Positions 8,059 through 17,293 of a stretch of DNA of 56,069 nucleotides are shown in pieces. A program made the position numbers and the translations under genes. Positions within the stretch are counted from its first letter, which is position 1. The number at the start of each line of letters is the position of its first letter. The stretch comes from Bulleidia sp. (GTDB lineage Bacteria; Bacillota_I; Bacilli_A; Erysipelotrichales; Erysipelotrichaceae): contig JAEDEK010000001.1 in NCBI GenBank assembly GCA_016293365.1, forward strand, positions 1 through 56,069. The letters run 5' to 3'. The notes beneath the pieces were generated by a model. That model was given only the letters and a program-made list of their open reading frames with translations. It had not been told where the DNA came from and did no database searches.

Positions 8059-10894
8059 TCATGATAAAATCGTGATTCGTGGTGCAAAAGAAAACAATCT
8101 GAAAAATGTTTCTCTGGAGATTCCGAGAAACAGACTTGTTGTCATGACGGGGCTATCAGGAAGTGGTAAGACTTCTCTGGCGTTTGATACGATCTATGCT
8201 GAAGGTCAAAGAAGATATGTGGAATCTCTTTCCGCCTATGCAAGACAGTTTCTGGGTGGCGTGGAAAAGCCGAATGTAGAGTCCATTGAAGGACTTTCTC
8301 CAGCGATTTCCATTGACCAGAAGACAACTTCCAATAATCCAAGATCAACCGTCGGTACAGTAACGGAAATTTATGATTATCTGCGTCTTCTCTATGGAAG
8401 AGTCGGTGTGCCATACTGTCCGAAGCATGATGTTCCAATCAGTGGACAGACCATTCCGGAAATGTGCCAGGCAATCATGGAAATGCCTGACCACTCCCGC
8501 CTGACAGTACTTGCACCGATTGTAAAAAACAGAAAAGGAACTTTTAAGGATACATTTGCCAGACTGCTGAAGGAAGGCTATATCAGAGTCAGATGTGATG
8601 GCGAAATGCGGATGCTGGAAGACGATATTGTCCTGGAAAAAAACATCCGCCACGATATTGAAGTCGTGATTGACAGAATCATCAAGACAGAGGATTCCCG
8701 CAGCCGCATCAATGATTCTCTGGAAACAGCACTACGGGTAGGGGAAGGAAGAGTCATTGTATCAGACGGCGAAAAGGAAACGATGTTCTCTTCCAGCTAT
8801 GCCTGTCCGGAATGCGGATTTTCCATTCCCAATCTTGAACCTCGTCTGTTTTCCTTCAATGCACCACTTGGGGCATGTGAAAACTGCAAGGGACTTGGTT
8901 TTACAGAAGAAGTGGATATTGATGAACTGATTCCGGATCGTGAAAAGACAATCCGCCAGGGTGCAATCCGCTACAATAAAAATATCGTCGATACGGAAAA
9001 CATCGAGTGGCAGACATTTGAAATTCTCTGCCGTCATTATGATATTTCACTGGATGTGCCGGTGTCATCGTTAAGTGAAAAGCAGATGGACATCATACTG
9101 CATGGATCAGACCGTCCGATTTCATATCAACTCAGATCATCATCCGGCAATGAATATAAACGCAACGATTATATTGAGGGAATCAAGGATCTGATTGAAC
9201 GCAGATACAGAGATACCTCTTCCAGCATGGTCAAAGACTGGCTGCATTCCTTCATGAAGGAAACGAAGTGCCCTGTATGTAAGGGAAAACGCCTGAATCC
9301 ACAGGCTCTTTCCGTACGGGTCGGGAATAAGAATATCTCCGAATTCACTGCATTGTCTGTTGTGAATGCAAAGCAGTTCATCTCCAGTTTATCGCTGGAT
9401 GTAGAAAAAGCGAAGATTGCTGATCTTGTAATTAAGGAAATCGATAACAGACTTTCATTCCTGCACAACGTCGGCCTGGATTATCTGACGCTGGACCGTC
9501 TTGCGGGTACACTGTCCGGTGGTGAGGCACAGAGAATCAGACTTGCTACCCAGATCGGATCAAGGCTTTCCGGTGTCCTGTATGTCATGGATGAGCCATC
9601 CATCGGTCTGCATCAAAGAGATAATTCCAAGTTGATTGCAACCATGAAGGATATGAGAGATCTAGGCAACTCTTTGATCGTTGTTGAACATGATGAGGAA
9701 ACCATGATGGAAAGTGACTGGATCATTGATGTCGGACCTGGAGCTGGCGTACATGGCGGTCAGATCATGGCACAGGGTACACCACAGGAAGTCATGCAGT
9801 CGGAAAACTCCATAACAGGAGCATATCTTTCCGGTAGAAAGATCATTCCATTACCGAAAAAAAGAAGAGAAGGAAATGGAAATCTGATTGAAATCAAAGG
9901 GGCATCAGAACATAATCTGAAAAACATCAACGTGAAGATTCCTCTTGGGAAACTGGTCGTCGTAACCGGTGTTTCCGGAAGCGGAAAGTCCACACTTGTC
10001 AATGATGTGTTCATGAAGGCGGTTCAGCAGAAGCTGGGCAGAGTCAGAGTATATCCAGGCAGATTCAGATCCATATCAGGACTTGAAAACATCGACAAAC
10101 TTGTTCAGATAGATCAGCAGCCGATCGGACGTACACCACGCTCCAATCCTGCAACATATACTGGAGTATTTGATGATATCCGTGATGTCTATGCAAAAAC
10201 GCCGGAAGCACGTATGAGAGGTTACGATAAGGGCAGATTCTCCTTCAATACAAAAGGGGGAAGATGTGAAGCCTGTCAGGGAGATGGTGTCAAAGTCATC
10301 CGCATGAATTTCCTGCCGGATGTCTATGTACCATGTGAAACATGTCATGGTCGAAGATACAATGACGAAACGCTTGCCTGCACATACAAAGGAAAGACCA
10401 TCTATGATGTACTGGAGATGTCAGTGGAAGAGGCACTGCAGTTTTTCTCCTCGCATCCAAAGATCCGCAACAAGCTGCAGACTTTGTATGATGTAGGTCT
10501 TGGTTATATGAAACTGGGACAGTCTTCCACCACTCTTTCCGGTGGTGAAGCACAGCGTGTCAAACTGGCAAGTGAACTGCAGAAAAGAGCTACCGGTAAA
10601 ACCGTTTATATTCTGGATGAACCTACAACAGGTCTGCATACGGATGATGTCAGAAGACTGATTGAAGTACTGCAGAGAATCGTAGACAATGGCGATACAG
10701 TGGTTGTGATTGAGCATAACCTGGATGTGATCAAATGTGCCGACTGGATTATTGATCTTGGTCCGGAAGGTGGCGATGAAGGCGGAACGGTTGTTGCTTC
10801 AGGTACACCTGAAAAAATCGCTCAGGTGAAGGAATCCTGGACAGGCCAGTATCTGGCAAAAACACTTTCCTGGACAAGGGAGAGAATGAAATAA
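8051..10894 (+). CDS. uvrA: Excinuclease ABC subunit A
   Basis: UvrA is the damage-sensing ATPase of nucleotide-excision repair and loads UvrB onto lesions. The 947-residue protein has the full duplicated architecture. It has two Walker A motifs (GLSGSGKT near residue 33 and GVSGSGKST near 640), two ABC signatures (LSGGEAQR near 490 and 830), and zinc-binding cysteine pairs (CPEC/CENC near 255-280 and CEAC/CETC near 740-765). GGAGGT precedes the start, which overlaps mutS by eight bases. This couples mismatch and excision repair in one transcript. UvrB and UvrC are not in the window. Confidence 0.97.
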   Translation: MADHDKIVIRGAKENNLKNVSLEIPRNRLVVMTGLSGSGKTSLAFDTIYAEGQRRYVESLSAYARQFLGGVEKPNVESIEGLSPAISIDQKTTSNNPRSTVGTVTEIYDYLRLLYGRVGVPYCPKHDVPISGQTIPEMCQAIMEMPDHSRLTVLAPIVKNRKGTFKDTFARLLKEGYIRVRCDGEMRMLEDDIVLEKNIRHDIEVVIDRIIKTEDSRSRINDSLETALRVGEGRVIVSDGEKETMFSSSYACPECGFSIPNLEPRLFSFNAPLGACENCKGLGFTEEVDIDELIPDREKTIRQGAIRYNKNIVDTENIEWQTFEILCRHYDISLDVPVSSLSEKQMDIILHGSDRPISYQLRSSSGNEYKRNDYIEGIKDLIERRYRDTSSSMVKDWLHSFMKETKCPVCKGKRLNPQALSVRVGNKNISEFTALSVVNAKQFISSLSLDVEKAKIADLVIKEIDNRLSFLHNVGLDYLTLDRLAGTLSGGEAQRIRLATQIGSRLSGVLYVMDEPSIGLHQRDNSKLIATMKDMRDLGNSLIVVEHDEETMMESDWIIDVGPGAGVHGGQIMAQGTPQEVMQSENSITGAYLSGRKIIPLPKKRREGNGNLIEIKGASEHNLKNINVKIPLGKLVVVTGVSGSGKSTLVNDVFMKAVQQKLGRVRVYPGRFRSISGLENIDKLVQIDQQPIGRTPRSNPATYTGVFDDIRDVYAKTPEARMRGYDKGRFSFNTKGGRCEACQGDGVKVIRMNFLPDVYVPCETCHGRRYNDETLACTYKGKTIYDVLEMSVEEALQFFSSHPKIRNKLQTLYDVGLGYMKLGQSSTTLSGGEAQRVKLASELQKRATGKTVYILDEPTTGLHTDDVRRLIEVLQRIVDNGDTVVVIEHNLDVIKCADWIIDLGPEGGDEGGTVVASGTPEKIAQVKESWTGQYLAKTLSWTRERMK

Positions 10895-10899
10895 GGCAG

Positions 10900-10935
10900 A
10901 CGGGTGTTCCCTGGGTGAAATGGGCATCCGTTTTT
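10900..10935 (+). terminator. uvrA terminator
   Basis: ACGGGT pairs with ATCCGT, with an inner CCC/GGG stem, followed by five T. It separates the repair operon from hprK. Confidence 0.7.
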
Positions 10936-11009
10936 CAGATGACTGTAAAAAAGAAATCATGTGATGTTTTGGGATTTACCAGAACATGCGTGAAGGAACA
11001 ACGGTTGCG

Positions 11010-11018
11010 TGGTATAAT
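11010..11018 (+). promoter_or_regulatory. Extended -10 promoter of hprK
   Basis: TGGTATAAT lies at 11010-11018 with no good -35. Only nine bases separate it from the hprK ATG, so the transcript would begin about two or three bases before the start codon. Confidence 0.65.
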
Positions 11019-11027
11019 TGTGCCACT

Positions 11028-11999
11028 ATGGAAGACAAACACTACACAAAGAAATGTACAATCCGTGAGATTGTTGATTTTTTCAAATTTGAACAGGTCA
11101 CTGGTGACGAGAGGGCACTGGATCGATGGACTGTTGTATCCGATGTCAACCGTCCAGGCTTTGAACTGTGCGGTTTCAATAAGATAACCGAGCCAAGAAG
11201 AATCGTCATTATTGGAAACAAGGAATCTGAGTTTATTCTCAATAACATGACAGAACAGCAGCAGAGGGAGCGTTTCCCGATGATTACAGATGGTCTTACA
11301 CCATGTGCCATCATCACAAAGGGAAATGAAGTTCCGCCGATTCTGAAAGAGGTCGCACAGCAGTCAAACTTCCCGATTCTGCTGACACATCTGGAAACAT
11401 ACCGCTGCATGACAGACCTGATCACGTTCCTGGATGAAAAGCTTGCACCGGAAGATACGATGAGCGGTGTATTGATGTCCATTCATGGAGTCGGTGTCAT
11501 GCTGACAGGTGAAAGCGGCATGGGTAAGTCCGAAGCTGCGATGGAACTGATCCGTAATGGTAATGTCATCATTTCTGATGACCGTGTGGATGTCATGCGT
11601 GTTCATAACAGCATCATCGGCAAAGCACCTGAAATACTGTACGGACTTCTGGAAATCAGAGGTATCGGTATCATCGATGTCGAAAAGATGTTCGGTGCCA
11701 TGGCAAGTGCCAGACAGGAGGAGCTGAAGCTTGTCATTCATCTTGTTCCATTTGAGCCGGATGCGGAATATAACAGAATCGGCGATGAAACAGTCCGGTA
11801 TACAAGAATTCTGGATGTGTTGATTCCAACGCTTGTTCTGCCTGTATCTGCCGGCAGAAATACAGCAGCTCTGATTGAGAGTGCCGTATCAGAATTCAAG
11901 CTGAAGATGGCAGGATTCAACAGTGCTGAAGAAATCAGACGCCGTTTCTATGAATATACAAAGAAACAGAGTGAAATGAATAAAGGAGACGCTCAATGA
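11028..11999 (+). CDS. hprK: HPr kinase/phosphorylase
   Basis: HprK phosphorylates Ser46 of HPr using ATP or pyrophosphate and also reverses this by phosphorolysis, releasing pyrophosphate. It is the metabolic switch of carbon catabolite control in Firmicutes. The 323-residue protein has the Walker A GESGMGKS (about residue 160) and the family signature LEIRGIGIIDVEKMFG (about 208). The start at 11028 begins MEDKHYTKKC and matches where homologues start. An upstream in-frame ATG at 10986 lies upstream of the -10 box and would not be on that transcript. No Shine-Dalgarno sequence is visible before 11028. The next gene overlaps by four bases. HPr itself is not in the window. Confidence 0.95.
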   Translation: MEDKHYTKKCTIREIVDFFKFEQVTGDERALDRWTVVSDVNRPGFELCGFNKITEPRRIVIIGNKESEFILNNMTEQQQRERFPMITDGLTPCAIITKGNEVPPILKEVAQQSNFPILLTHLETYRCMTDLITFLDEKLAPEDTMSGVLMSIHGVGVMLTGESGMGKSEAAMELIRNGNVIISDDRVDVMRVHNSIIGKAPEILYGLLEIRGIGIIDVEKMFGAMASARQEELKLVIHLVPFEPDAEYNRIGDETVRYTRILDVLIPTLVLPVSAGRNTAALIESAVSEFKLKMAGFNSAEEIRRRFYEYTKKQSEMNKGDAQ

Positions 12000-13342
12000 G
12001 TTTTTTTCCAGATCCATCAACGATTGTAAGTATCGGGGGTGTATCCCTGAAGTGGTCATTACTGACAACTGTACTTGGATGTATTCTTGGATTTCTGATG
12101 ATCTCAAGAAACTTCCGGAAAAACGGATATAAACAGACAACCACGGATGATCTTCTGATCCTCAGCGGAGCTGGCTGTATCATCGGTGGAAGAGCGGTAT
12201 GGGTGGTTGAAAACTGGCATTCCTATTCTCTGTATGCGTGGGGAATTCTTGAATTCAGTGATGGTGGATTTGATTATGCGGGAATTCTGCTTGGAATCCT
12301 GGTGGCGGTCGGATGTTATACATTCACACATCGCATGTCCTATCGAAGAACATGTGATGCGATTCTGCCAGGCGCCATTACAGCCATTGCTTTCTCACGC
12401 ATCGGAAAGATTCCGGAAGCGGAAAACATGTGGATGATTGTTGCCATGGATGCGGTGGTACTGCTGATCCTGTATTTCGGGGTACGTCCATTCCATGAAG
12501 GTAAGCGCAGAGGAGATATGACCTCAGTGGCATTGATGCTGGCGGGAATCGTCCAGCTGATCAGCTGTACATTTCACCTTGATCCATCAACCAATTCCAG
12601 TGTCATCGCACCTAGCCTTGCCATGCTTTCTGGTCTTGGCATGTATCTGGCAACACATTCATTGCCGATTGTAAAGCCGGTCGTTCTGTTTGATTTTGAC
12701 GGAACGTTAATGGACAGTGAATATCTGGTCATTAACGGGTTTGCCTATCTGTTCAAAAAACACAGAACACTGGAAGAATTTACCCGAGAAATCCAAAGGG
12801 AAGTTTTTCTTCATCCTCTTCGAGAAGAACTGGCAAGACTGTTTCCGGAGGAAAATACGGAAGTACTTGCCCGTGAATACAGAAATTATATGAAAGGAAT
12901 TCAGGGAAGACATCTGGTGGAAACGCTACCGCATGTCAGAGAAACCCTGAAGCAGCTGAAGGACTCAGGATATGTCCTGGGGATTGTTACAGGCAGATAT
13001 ACGGATTCGTGTATGATGTGGCTGGAAGATCTTCTGATTGACCAGTACTTCGATATTGTGGCAGGTACGGAAACATACCGTCACACAAAACCTTCTCCTG
13101 ACGGTATTCTGCATACCTGCGAAATGCTGAAGGTGGGACATGATTCTGTTGTCTATGTAGGAGATGGTGTCAAGGATGTACAGGCAGGAAGAAATGCCGG
13201 TGTCTATACAGTTGCCTTTGTTACAAATGAAGATAAGCGAAACGCGCTGGAGAAGGCATCTCCAAATGCTGTGATGAACTCCTTTGATGAACTGCCGGAA
13301 ATCCTTTCCAAGCAGAATGCATGGAGTGCAGATCTTTACTGA
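11996..13342 (+). CDS. Degenerate Lgt domain fused to PpaX-type HAD phosphatase
   Basis: Residues 1 to about 225 form seven or so membrane segments that align with prolipoprotein diacylglyceryl transferase. The catalytic HGG-type motif reads GGFDYAGILLG, so the histidine is lost, and GRxGNFxN reads SRIGKIPEA, so arginine is kept but asparagine is lost. The later arginine-bearing region is missing. From about residue 228 a complete HAD phosphatase follows: DFDGTLMDSE (nucleophile and general-acid aspartates), the threonine motif IVTGRYTD, TKPSPDG (lysine) and YVGDGVKDVQAGRNAG. In B. subtilis hprK is followed by separate lgt and ppaX genes. PpaX hydrolyses the pyrophosphate released by HprK. 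Here the two have become one 448-residue protein. I infer an active membrane-anchored pyrophosphatase and an inactive Lgt half. AGGAG precedes the ATG, which overlaps hprK by four bases. Confidence 0.85.
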   Translation: MSFFPDPSTIVSIGGVSLKWSLLTTVLGCILGFLMISRNFRKNGYKQTTTDDLLILSGAGCIIGGRAVWVVENWHSYSLYAWGILEFSDGGFDYAGILLGILVAVGCYTFTHRMSYRRTCDAILPGAITAIAFSRIGKIPEAENMWMIVAMDAVVLLILYFGVRPFHEGKRRGDMTSVALMLAGIVQLISCTFHLDPSTNSSVIAPSLAMLSGLGMYLATHSLPIVKPVVLFDFDGTLMDSEYLVINGFAYLFKKHRTLEEFTREIQREVFLHPLREELARLFPEENTEVLAREYRNYMKGIQGRHLVETLPHVRETLKQLKDSGYVLGIVTGRYTDSCMMWLEDLLIDQYFDIVAGTETYRHTKPSPDGILHTCEMLKVGHDSVVYVGDGVKDVQAGRNAGVYTVAFVTNEDKRNALEKASPNAVMNSFDELPEILSKQNAWSADLY

Positions 13343-13348
13343 ACAGAC

Positions 13349-13376
13349 AAAAGAGATCTTTCACGGGTCTCTTTTT
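13349..13376 (+). terminator. hprK operon terminator
   Basis: AAAAGAGATC pairs with GGTCTCTTTT around a six- to seven-base loop, ending in a T run just after the fusion gene. Confidence 0.8.
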
Positions 13377-13450
13377 CTGATATATATTGAATAAGGACAG
13401 GGAAAATATGTTTCCTTATTCATGGAACAAAGGTAAAATAGGGACGGGTG

Positions 13451-14329
13451 ATGATGATGGAAAATATGAAACGCGTAATACTTGTAACAGGAATGAGCGG
13501 TGCCGGAAAGAGTACCGCAACAAGAATTCTTGAAGACATGGGATATCATGTCATTGATAATTATCCGGTTCAGCTTGTATCACTGCTTGTTGATATGATT
13601 GAAACAAGCACGGATCCAAGGTATTCCTTTATCGCACTTTCCACTTCTGCACAGGATTTCCCGGAATTTCTGCGGGGACTCAAGGGACAGAACATATCCG
13701 TATCTGTCATGTTCCTGGATGCGGCGGACTCTGTTCTTCTGCACCGCTATAAGAGTACAAGAAGAACCCATCCTCTTCTGTTGAGCAATACATGCAACAC
13801 ACTGGATGAGGCGATTTCTGTGGAACGTCAGATGTTTACATCCGCAATCAACAGCTCCTTTATCACCATTGATACATCCTTTCTGAGTGAAAAGGAATTC
13901 AAGAAAAAGATTGAACAGATGTTCTCGAGGAATTCCGTTCCTTCTTTTTCCATTTCCTTTGAATCATTCGGTTATAAATACGGCGTGCCGATGGATGCGG
14001 ATCTGATGGTGGATGTCAGATTTCTTCCGAACCCGTTCTGGGAAATTACATTGCGTCCATACAACGGAAATGATGCCTGCGTATATGACTACGTCATGGA
14101 AAAACCTGAAACAAAGGAATTCCTGAAAAGACTTTCTTCTTTCCTGGACTATGCTTTTGAGCAGTATGCCAATGAAGGAAAGAATCATTTTACTGTAGCG
14201 ATCGGTTGCACAGGTGGTCAGCATCGATCCGTCTCCATTACAAACTGGCTGTATGACCACTATAAAAACAGTTACAACTGTTATAAGCAGCATAGAGAAG
14301 AAAAGATGTGGATAAGAGATGAAGCATAA
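13451..14329 (+). CDS. rapZ: RapZ/YvcJ nucleotide-binding regulator
   Basis: This P-loop protein is the YvcJ/RapZ family. In E. coli it senses glucosamine-6-phosphate and guides RNase E to a small RNA. In Firmicutes YvcJ binds and hydrolyses GTP and affects competence. The roughly 292-residue protein has Walker A GMSGAGKS near residue 11. The conserved C-terminal domain has GCTGGQHRSV near residue 255. The start is uncertain: GTG 13448 and ATGs at 13451, 13454 and 13457 run together. There is no clear Shine-Dalgarno, and a TAAAAT box lies at 13434-13439. It leads the usual rapZ-yvcK-whiA trio, overlapping yvcK by 11 bases. Confidence 0.93.
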   Translation: MMMENMKRVILVTGMSGAGKSTATRILEDMGYHVIDNYPVQLVSLLVDMIETSTDPRYSFIALSTSAQDFPEFLRGLKGQNISVSVMFLDAADSVLLHRYKSTRRTHPLLLSNTCNTLDEAISVERQMFTSAINSSFITIDTSFLSEKEFKKKIEQMFSRNSVPSFSISFESFGYKYGVPMDADLMVDVRFLPNPFWEITLRPYNGNDACVYDYVMEKPETKEFLKRLSSFLDYAFEQYANEGKNHFTVAIGCTGGQHRSVSITNWLYDHYKNSYNCYKQHREEKMWIRDEA

Positions 14330-15269
14330 ACATATCGTTGTGATCGGCGGGGGACATGGTCAGTCGGCGATCTGCAGGGGAATCAAGAATATTCCTGATG
14401 TGGATATTTCCGCGATTGTAACAGTGGCGGATGATGGTGGTTCCACCGGCAGACTCAGACGCCGTTTTCATATTCCTGCCATGGGGGATATCCGTAATGT
14501 CATGATTTCACTGGCTGAAAGTGAGACTCTGATGACGGATATCATGAACTACAGATTTGATGATCCGGATGGTTCTGAAACAGATATTTCCGGGCATAAT
14601 CTCGGCAACCTGATTCTGACTGCCCTGACCCAGCAGACAGGCTCTTTCATGGAGGCAGTCAGTGAGATTCAGAAGGTTCTGAATGTCAGAGGCAAGATCA
14701 TTCCAGCTACAAGCCAGGTCATTACCCTGCTTGCGGAAATGGAAGATGGTGTTGTCGTCAAAGGTGAGGCAAATATTCCAACACGCGCCAACCGTATTTC
14801 ACGTGTTTTTTATGATCAGCCGGTTCATGCGGAATCGGAAGCAATTGAAGCAATCCGTCAGGCTGACCTGATCATCTATGGTATCGGCTCTGTGTATACA
14901 AGTATTCTGCCGAACGTCATCATTCCTGAAATTCAGCAGGAACTGATGAAGGCAAAGGCACGCAAGGTTTATTTCTGCAATGCGATGACACAGCCTGGAG
15001 AAACAGATGGGTACTGTCTGGAGGAGCATGTGGCTGCTCTGAGAAGTCATGGGGTACCGGTTGATGCGGTGATCACATCAACAGAAATCATTCCAGAGGA
15101 CATCCTTGTCAGTTATTACAGGCAGGGAAGTACTCCAGTTTATATTCGTGATGGTCAACACGATTATGAAATCATCCGCAGATCTCTTCTGATTTTCAAA
15201 GACGGACTCATCCGTCATGATCCGAAGCAGATTCAGGCGGTCATATCAGACCTGGTAAAGGAGTTGTAA
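14319..15269 (+). CDS. yvcK: YvcK/GlmR family gluconeogenesis regulator
   Basis: YvcK (GlmR, CofD-like fold) binds UDP-sugars and supports cell-wall precursor synthesis and growth on gluconeogenic carbon in B. subtilis. This 316-residue protein has the nucleotide-binding loop IGGGHGQSA at residue 7. It also has the family's VADDGGSTGRLR (about residue 36), the GHNLGNL motif and the GIGSVYTSILPN segment. Length fits the family. It overlaps rapZ by 11 bases and is followed by whiA one base after its stop, so the three are translationally coupled, as in most Firmicutes. Confidence 0.95.
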   Translation: MKHKHIVVIGGGHGQSAICRGIKNIPDVDISAIVTVADDGGSTGRLRRRFHIPAMGDIRNVMISLAESETLMTDIMNYRFDDPDGSETDISGHNLGNLILTALTQQTGSFMEAVSEIQKVLNVRGKIIPATSQVITLLAEMEDGVVVKGEANIPTRANRISRVFYDQPVHAESEAIEAIRQADLIIYGIGSVYTSILPNVIIPEIQQELMKAKARKVYFCNAMTQPGETDGYCLEEHVAALRSHGVPVDAVITSTEIIPEDILVSYYRQGSTPVYIRDGQHDYEIIRRSLLIFKDGLIRHDPKQIQAVISDLVKEL

Positions 15270-15270
15270 G

Positions 15271-16248
15271 TTGTCATTTTCCGCTGAAGTGAAACAGGAA
15301 GTTGCTTCCAAAATCATGGAAGGCAACGATGCGAGAGCTGAGCTGTCAGCTCTGATTCAGATGAACTCCTCCCTTTCTTTTTCCAGCCAGGGCATGACGA
15401 TTCTTGTTACAGTGGAAAATGCAGCTGTGGCAAGAACGATTTATCGTCTCGTCAAGGAGAGGTACGGGGGAGAGATTTCTCTGTTTGTCAAACGCAAGAT
15501 GAATCTGAAGAAAAACAGAGTCTATGGACTGCGTATTCTTTCCGGTGCACCGGTCATTCTGACGGATCTTGGACTGTATTCCAGTCGTGGACTTCTGGAA
15601 AGACCGCTGCGCAGAATCATCGAAACAGATTCCAATGCCAGAGCTTATCTTGCCGGGGCATTTCTGGCTTCAGGTTCCGTCAATCCGCCGGAAACCACAA
15701 ACTACCATCTGGAAATAACGGCTGCAGGGCCTGAACAGGCAGATTTCATGGTGGAACTGATGGAGCGTTTTGATATCCATGCCAAAGTGACACAGCGGCG
15801 TGGCAAGTCTGTTGTCTATGTCAAATCAGCTGAAAAGATTGCGGATTTCATGCGAATCATCGAGGCATCTCAGGCGGTGATGAATTTTGAAAACATCCGT
15901 ATTTCCAGAGATTTCACCAACAGCATTACACGTCTGAACAATGTGGATATCGCCAACGAGATGAGAGTGCGTGTTGCAGCGGCTGAGCAGCTGGAAGATA
16001 TCCGTTATCTGGAAGAAACAGGCCAGGTAGATCTGCTGCCTCGCACACTGAAGGAAGCTGTGGTATTACGTAAGGAATTTCCGGATAGTTCCTACACGGA
16101 ACTGGCGGAAATATATAATGAAAGAACCGGAAGTTCTACAGGGAAATCCGGTATCAGACACAGATACATACGTCTGCATGACCATGTGCAGAAACTGAAA
16201 GAAGGCAGGAAAGGAAGTGAGATGAATGATCGTAAAGGCAGTCGCTGA
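15271..16248 (+). CDS. whiA: WhiA DNA-binding protein (TTG start)
   Basis: WhiA combines an N-terminal domain related to LAGLIDADG endonucleases, without nuclease activity, with a C-terminal helix-turn-helix. It controls sporulation genes in Streptomyces and affects division and chromosome segregation in Bacillus. The 325-residue protein begins SFSAEVKQEVA, the usual N-terminus. It carries YLAGAFLASGSVNPPE (about residue 126) and a C-terminal HTH in SYTELAEIYNERTG (about 270). The start codon is TTG, chosen because AAGGAG lies seven bases upstream and the first ATG would remove conserved sequence. The last 23 bases overlap the acetyltransferase gene. Confidence 0.94.
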   Translation: MSFSAEVKQEVASKIMEGNDARAELSALIQMNSSLSFSSQGMTILVTVENAAVARTIYRLVKERYGGEISLFVKRKMNLKKNRVYGLRILSGAPVILTDLGLYSSRGLLERPLRRIIETDSNARAYLAGAFLASGSVNPPETTNYHLEITAAGPEQADFMVELMERFDIHAKVTQRRGKSVVYVKSAEKIADFMRIIEASQAVMNFENIRISRDFTNSITRLNNVDIANEMRVRVAAAEQLEDIRYLEETGQVDLLPRTLKEAVVLRKEFPDSSYTELAEIYNERTGSSTGKSGIRHRYIRLHDHVQKLKEGRKGSEMNDRKGSR

Positions 16249-17140
16249 GCAGATTCCGGAAATCAGACAGGTGTGGAAAACATGCTTTCCGGAAGAAAAC
16301 ACCGGTTATATTGATTTCTATTTTAAAAACTGTTTCAGGCCGGAAGACTGTTTTGTGATGATAAAAGAAGGAAAGATCGTTTCCATGGCGGTCCGGGCAC
16401 CTCATGCCCTTATGTTCAATGGCAGAGTATTACGGACAAGCATGATCCTTGGTGTAGCAACCCTTCCGGAATACCGTCATCATGGATATATGCATGATAT
16501 TCTGAATATCATCATGGATGCCTGCGAACATACGGAACTTGTCACTCTGATCAGAACAGAAACACCTGCTTTATATGAACCGTATGGATTCCGTTATATC
16601 TATTACCGTACACAGTACAGGCTGCAGCGTTCCGACGTGCACAGAGTCACCAACTTCGGCTGTGCCTATGATCCCGGTTCACTTGATCTGATGAAGGTAT
16701 ACAGTGCCTTTATCAGAAGATTCAATGGTTTCTACCCAAGAGATCTGGACTATTTCATCCGTTTGAAAAAGGAAGTCAATGCACGGGGCGGAAAGATTGT
16801 AGCCTATTACAACGGCAGGGATCAGATCCAGGGATATATCGTCATGATTCCTGCTGGAGATCAGATCATGGCAGAGGAAATCGTCTATCTTGATTCTGTC
16901 GCACTGCTGAAACTGTGTAATGCAGCACTGGCAGAAAAGAATACTGTCAATCTGTTTGTATCTGCTGCAGAGGATCTTTCCGTTGCCTTTCCAAGAGCGC
17001 AGAAAACAACATTCCCGTCTACGATGGTCAGATTGAATGATGCATCGCTGTTTTCCAAGGTATTCCATGCGGAAGTCAGTGATGTGGAATCAGCGTTTGC
17101 TTTGACAAAACGGCCGCTGAATCTCAACGAGTGGGAGTGA
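16226..17140 (+). CDS. GNAT-family N-acetyltransferase (Eis-like)
   Basis: The N-terminal 150 residues look like a GNAT fold, which transfers acetyl from acetyl-CoA. The acetyl-CoA loop is visible as LGVATLPEYRHHGYMHDI (about residues 76-93). A later RTETPALYEPYGFRYIYYR segment follows. The 304-residue length and a second, weaker acetyltransferase-like half suggest the Eis/double-GNAT group, but the substrate cannot be read from sequence. It overlaps the end of whiA by 23 bases and is the last gene of the rapZ operon. This position is not part of the conserved trio, so its link to the others is only by transcription. Confidence 0.8.
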   Translation: MIVKAVAEQIPEIRQVWKTCFPEENTGYIDFYFKNCFRPEDCFVMIKEGKIVSMAVRAPHALMFNGRVLRTSMILGVATLPEYRHHGYMHDILNIIMDACEHTELVTLIRTETPALYEPYGFRYIYYRTQYRLQRSDVHRVTNFGCAYDPGSLDLMKVYSAFIRRFNGFYPRDLDYFIRLKKEVNARGGKIVAYYNGRDQIQGYIVMIPAGDQIMAEEIVYLDSVALLKLCNAALAEKNTVNLFVSAAEDLSVAFPRAQKTTFPSTMVRLNDASLFSKVFHAEVSDVESAFALTKRPLNLNEWE

Positions 17141-17150
17141 AACTGAAACG

Positions 17151-17187
17151 GGATATGCATGCAGTTTGTGCATATCCTTTCTTTTCC
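17151..17187 (+). terminator. rapZ operon terminator
   Basis: GGATATGCA pairs perfectly with TGCATATCC around a nine-base loop and is followed by a T-rich tail. Confidence 0.85.
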
Positions 17188-17228
17188 GGAATTATTTGTG
17201 AAAAAACAGATAAATGAAAGATTGTGAA

Positions 17229-17257
17229 TTGACGATGGTTCGGGGAAATTCTATAAT
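17229..17257 (+). promoter_or_regulatory. gap promoter
   Basis: TTGACG and TATAAT are separated by exactly 17 bases, close to the sigma-A consensus, as expected for a highly expressed glycolytic gene. A consensus AAGGAGGT follows at 17271-17278. It ends 15 bases before the ATG, which is unusually far. Confidence 0.9.
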
Positions 17258-17293
17258 TAACATGCAACATAAGGAGGTCTATAAAAAGACAAT

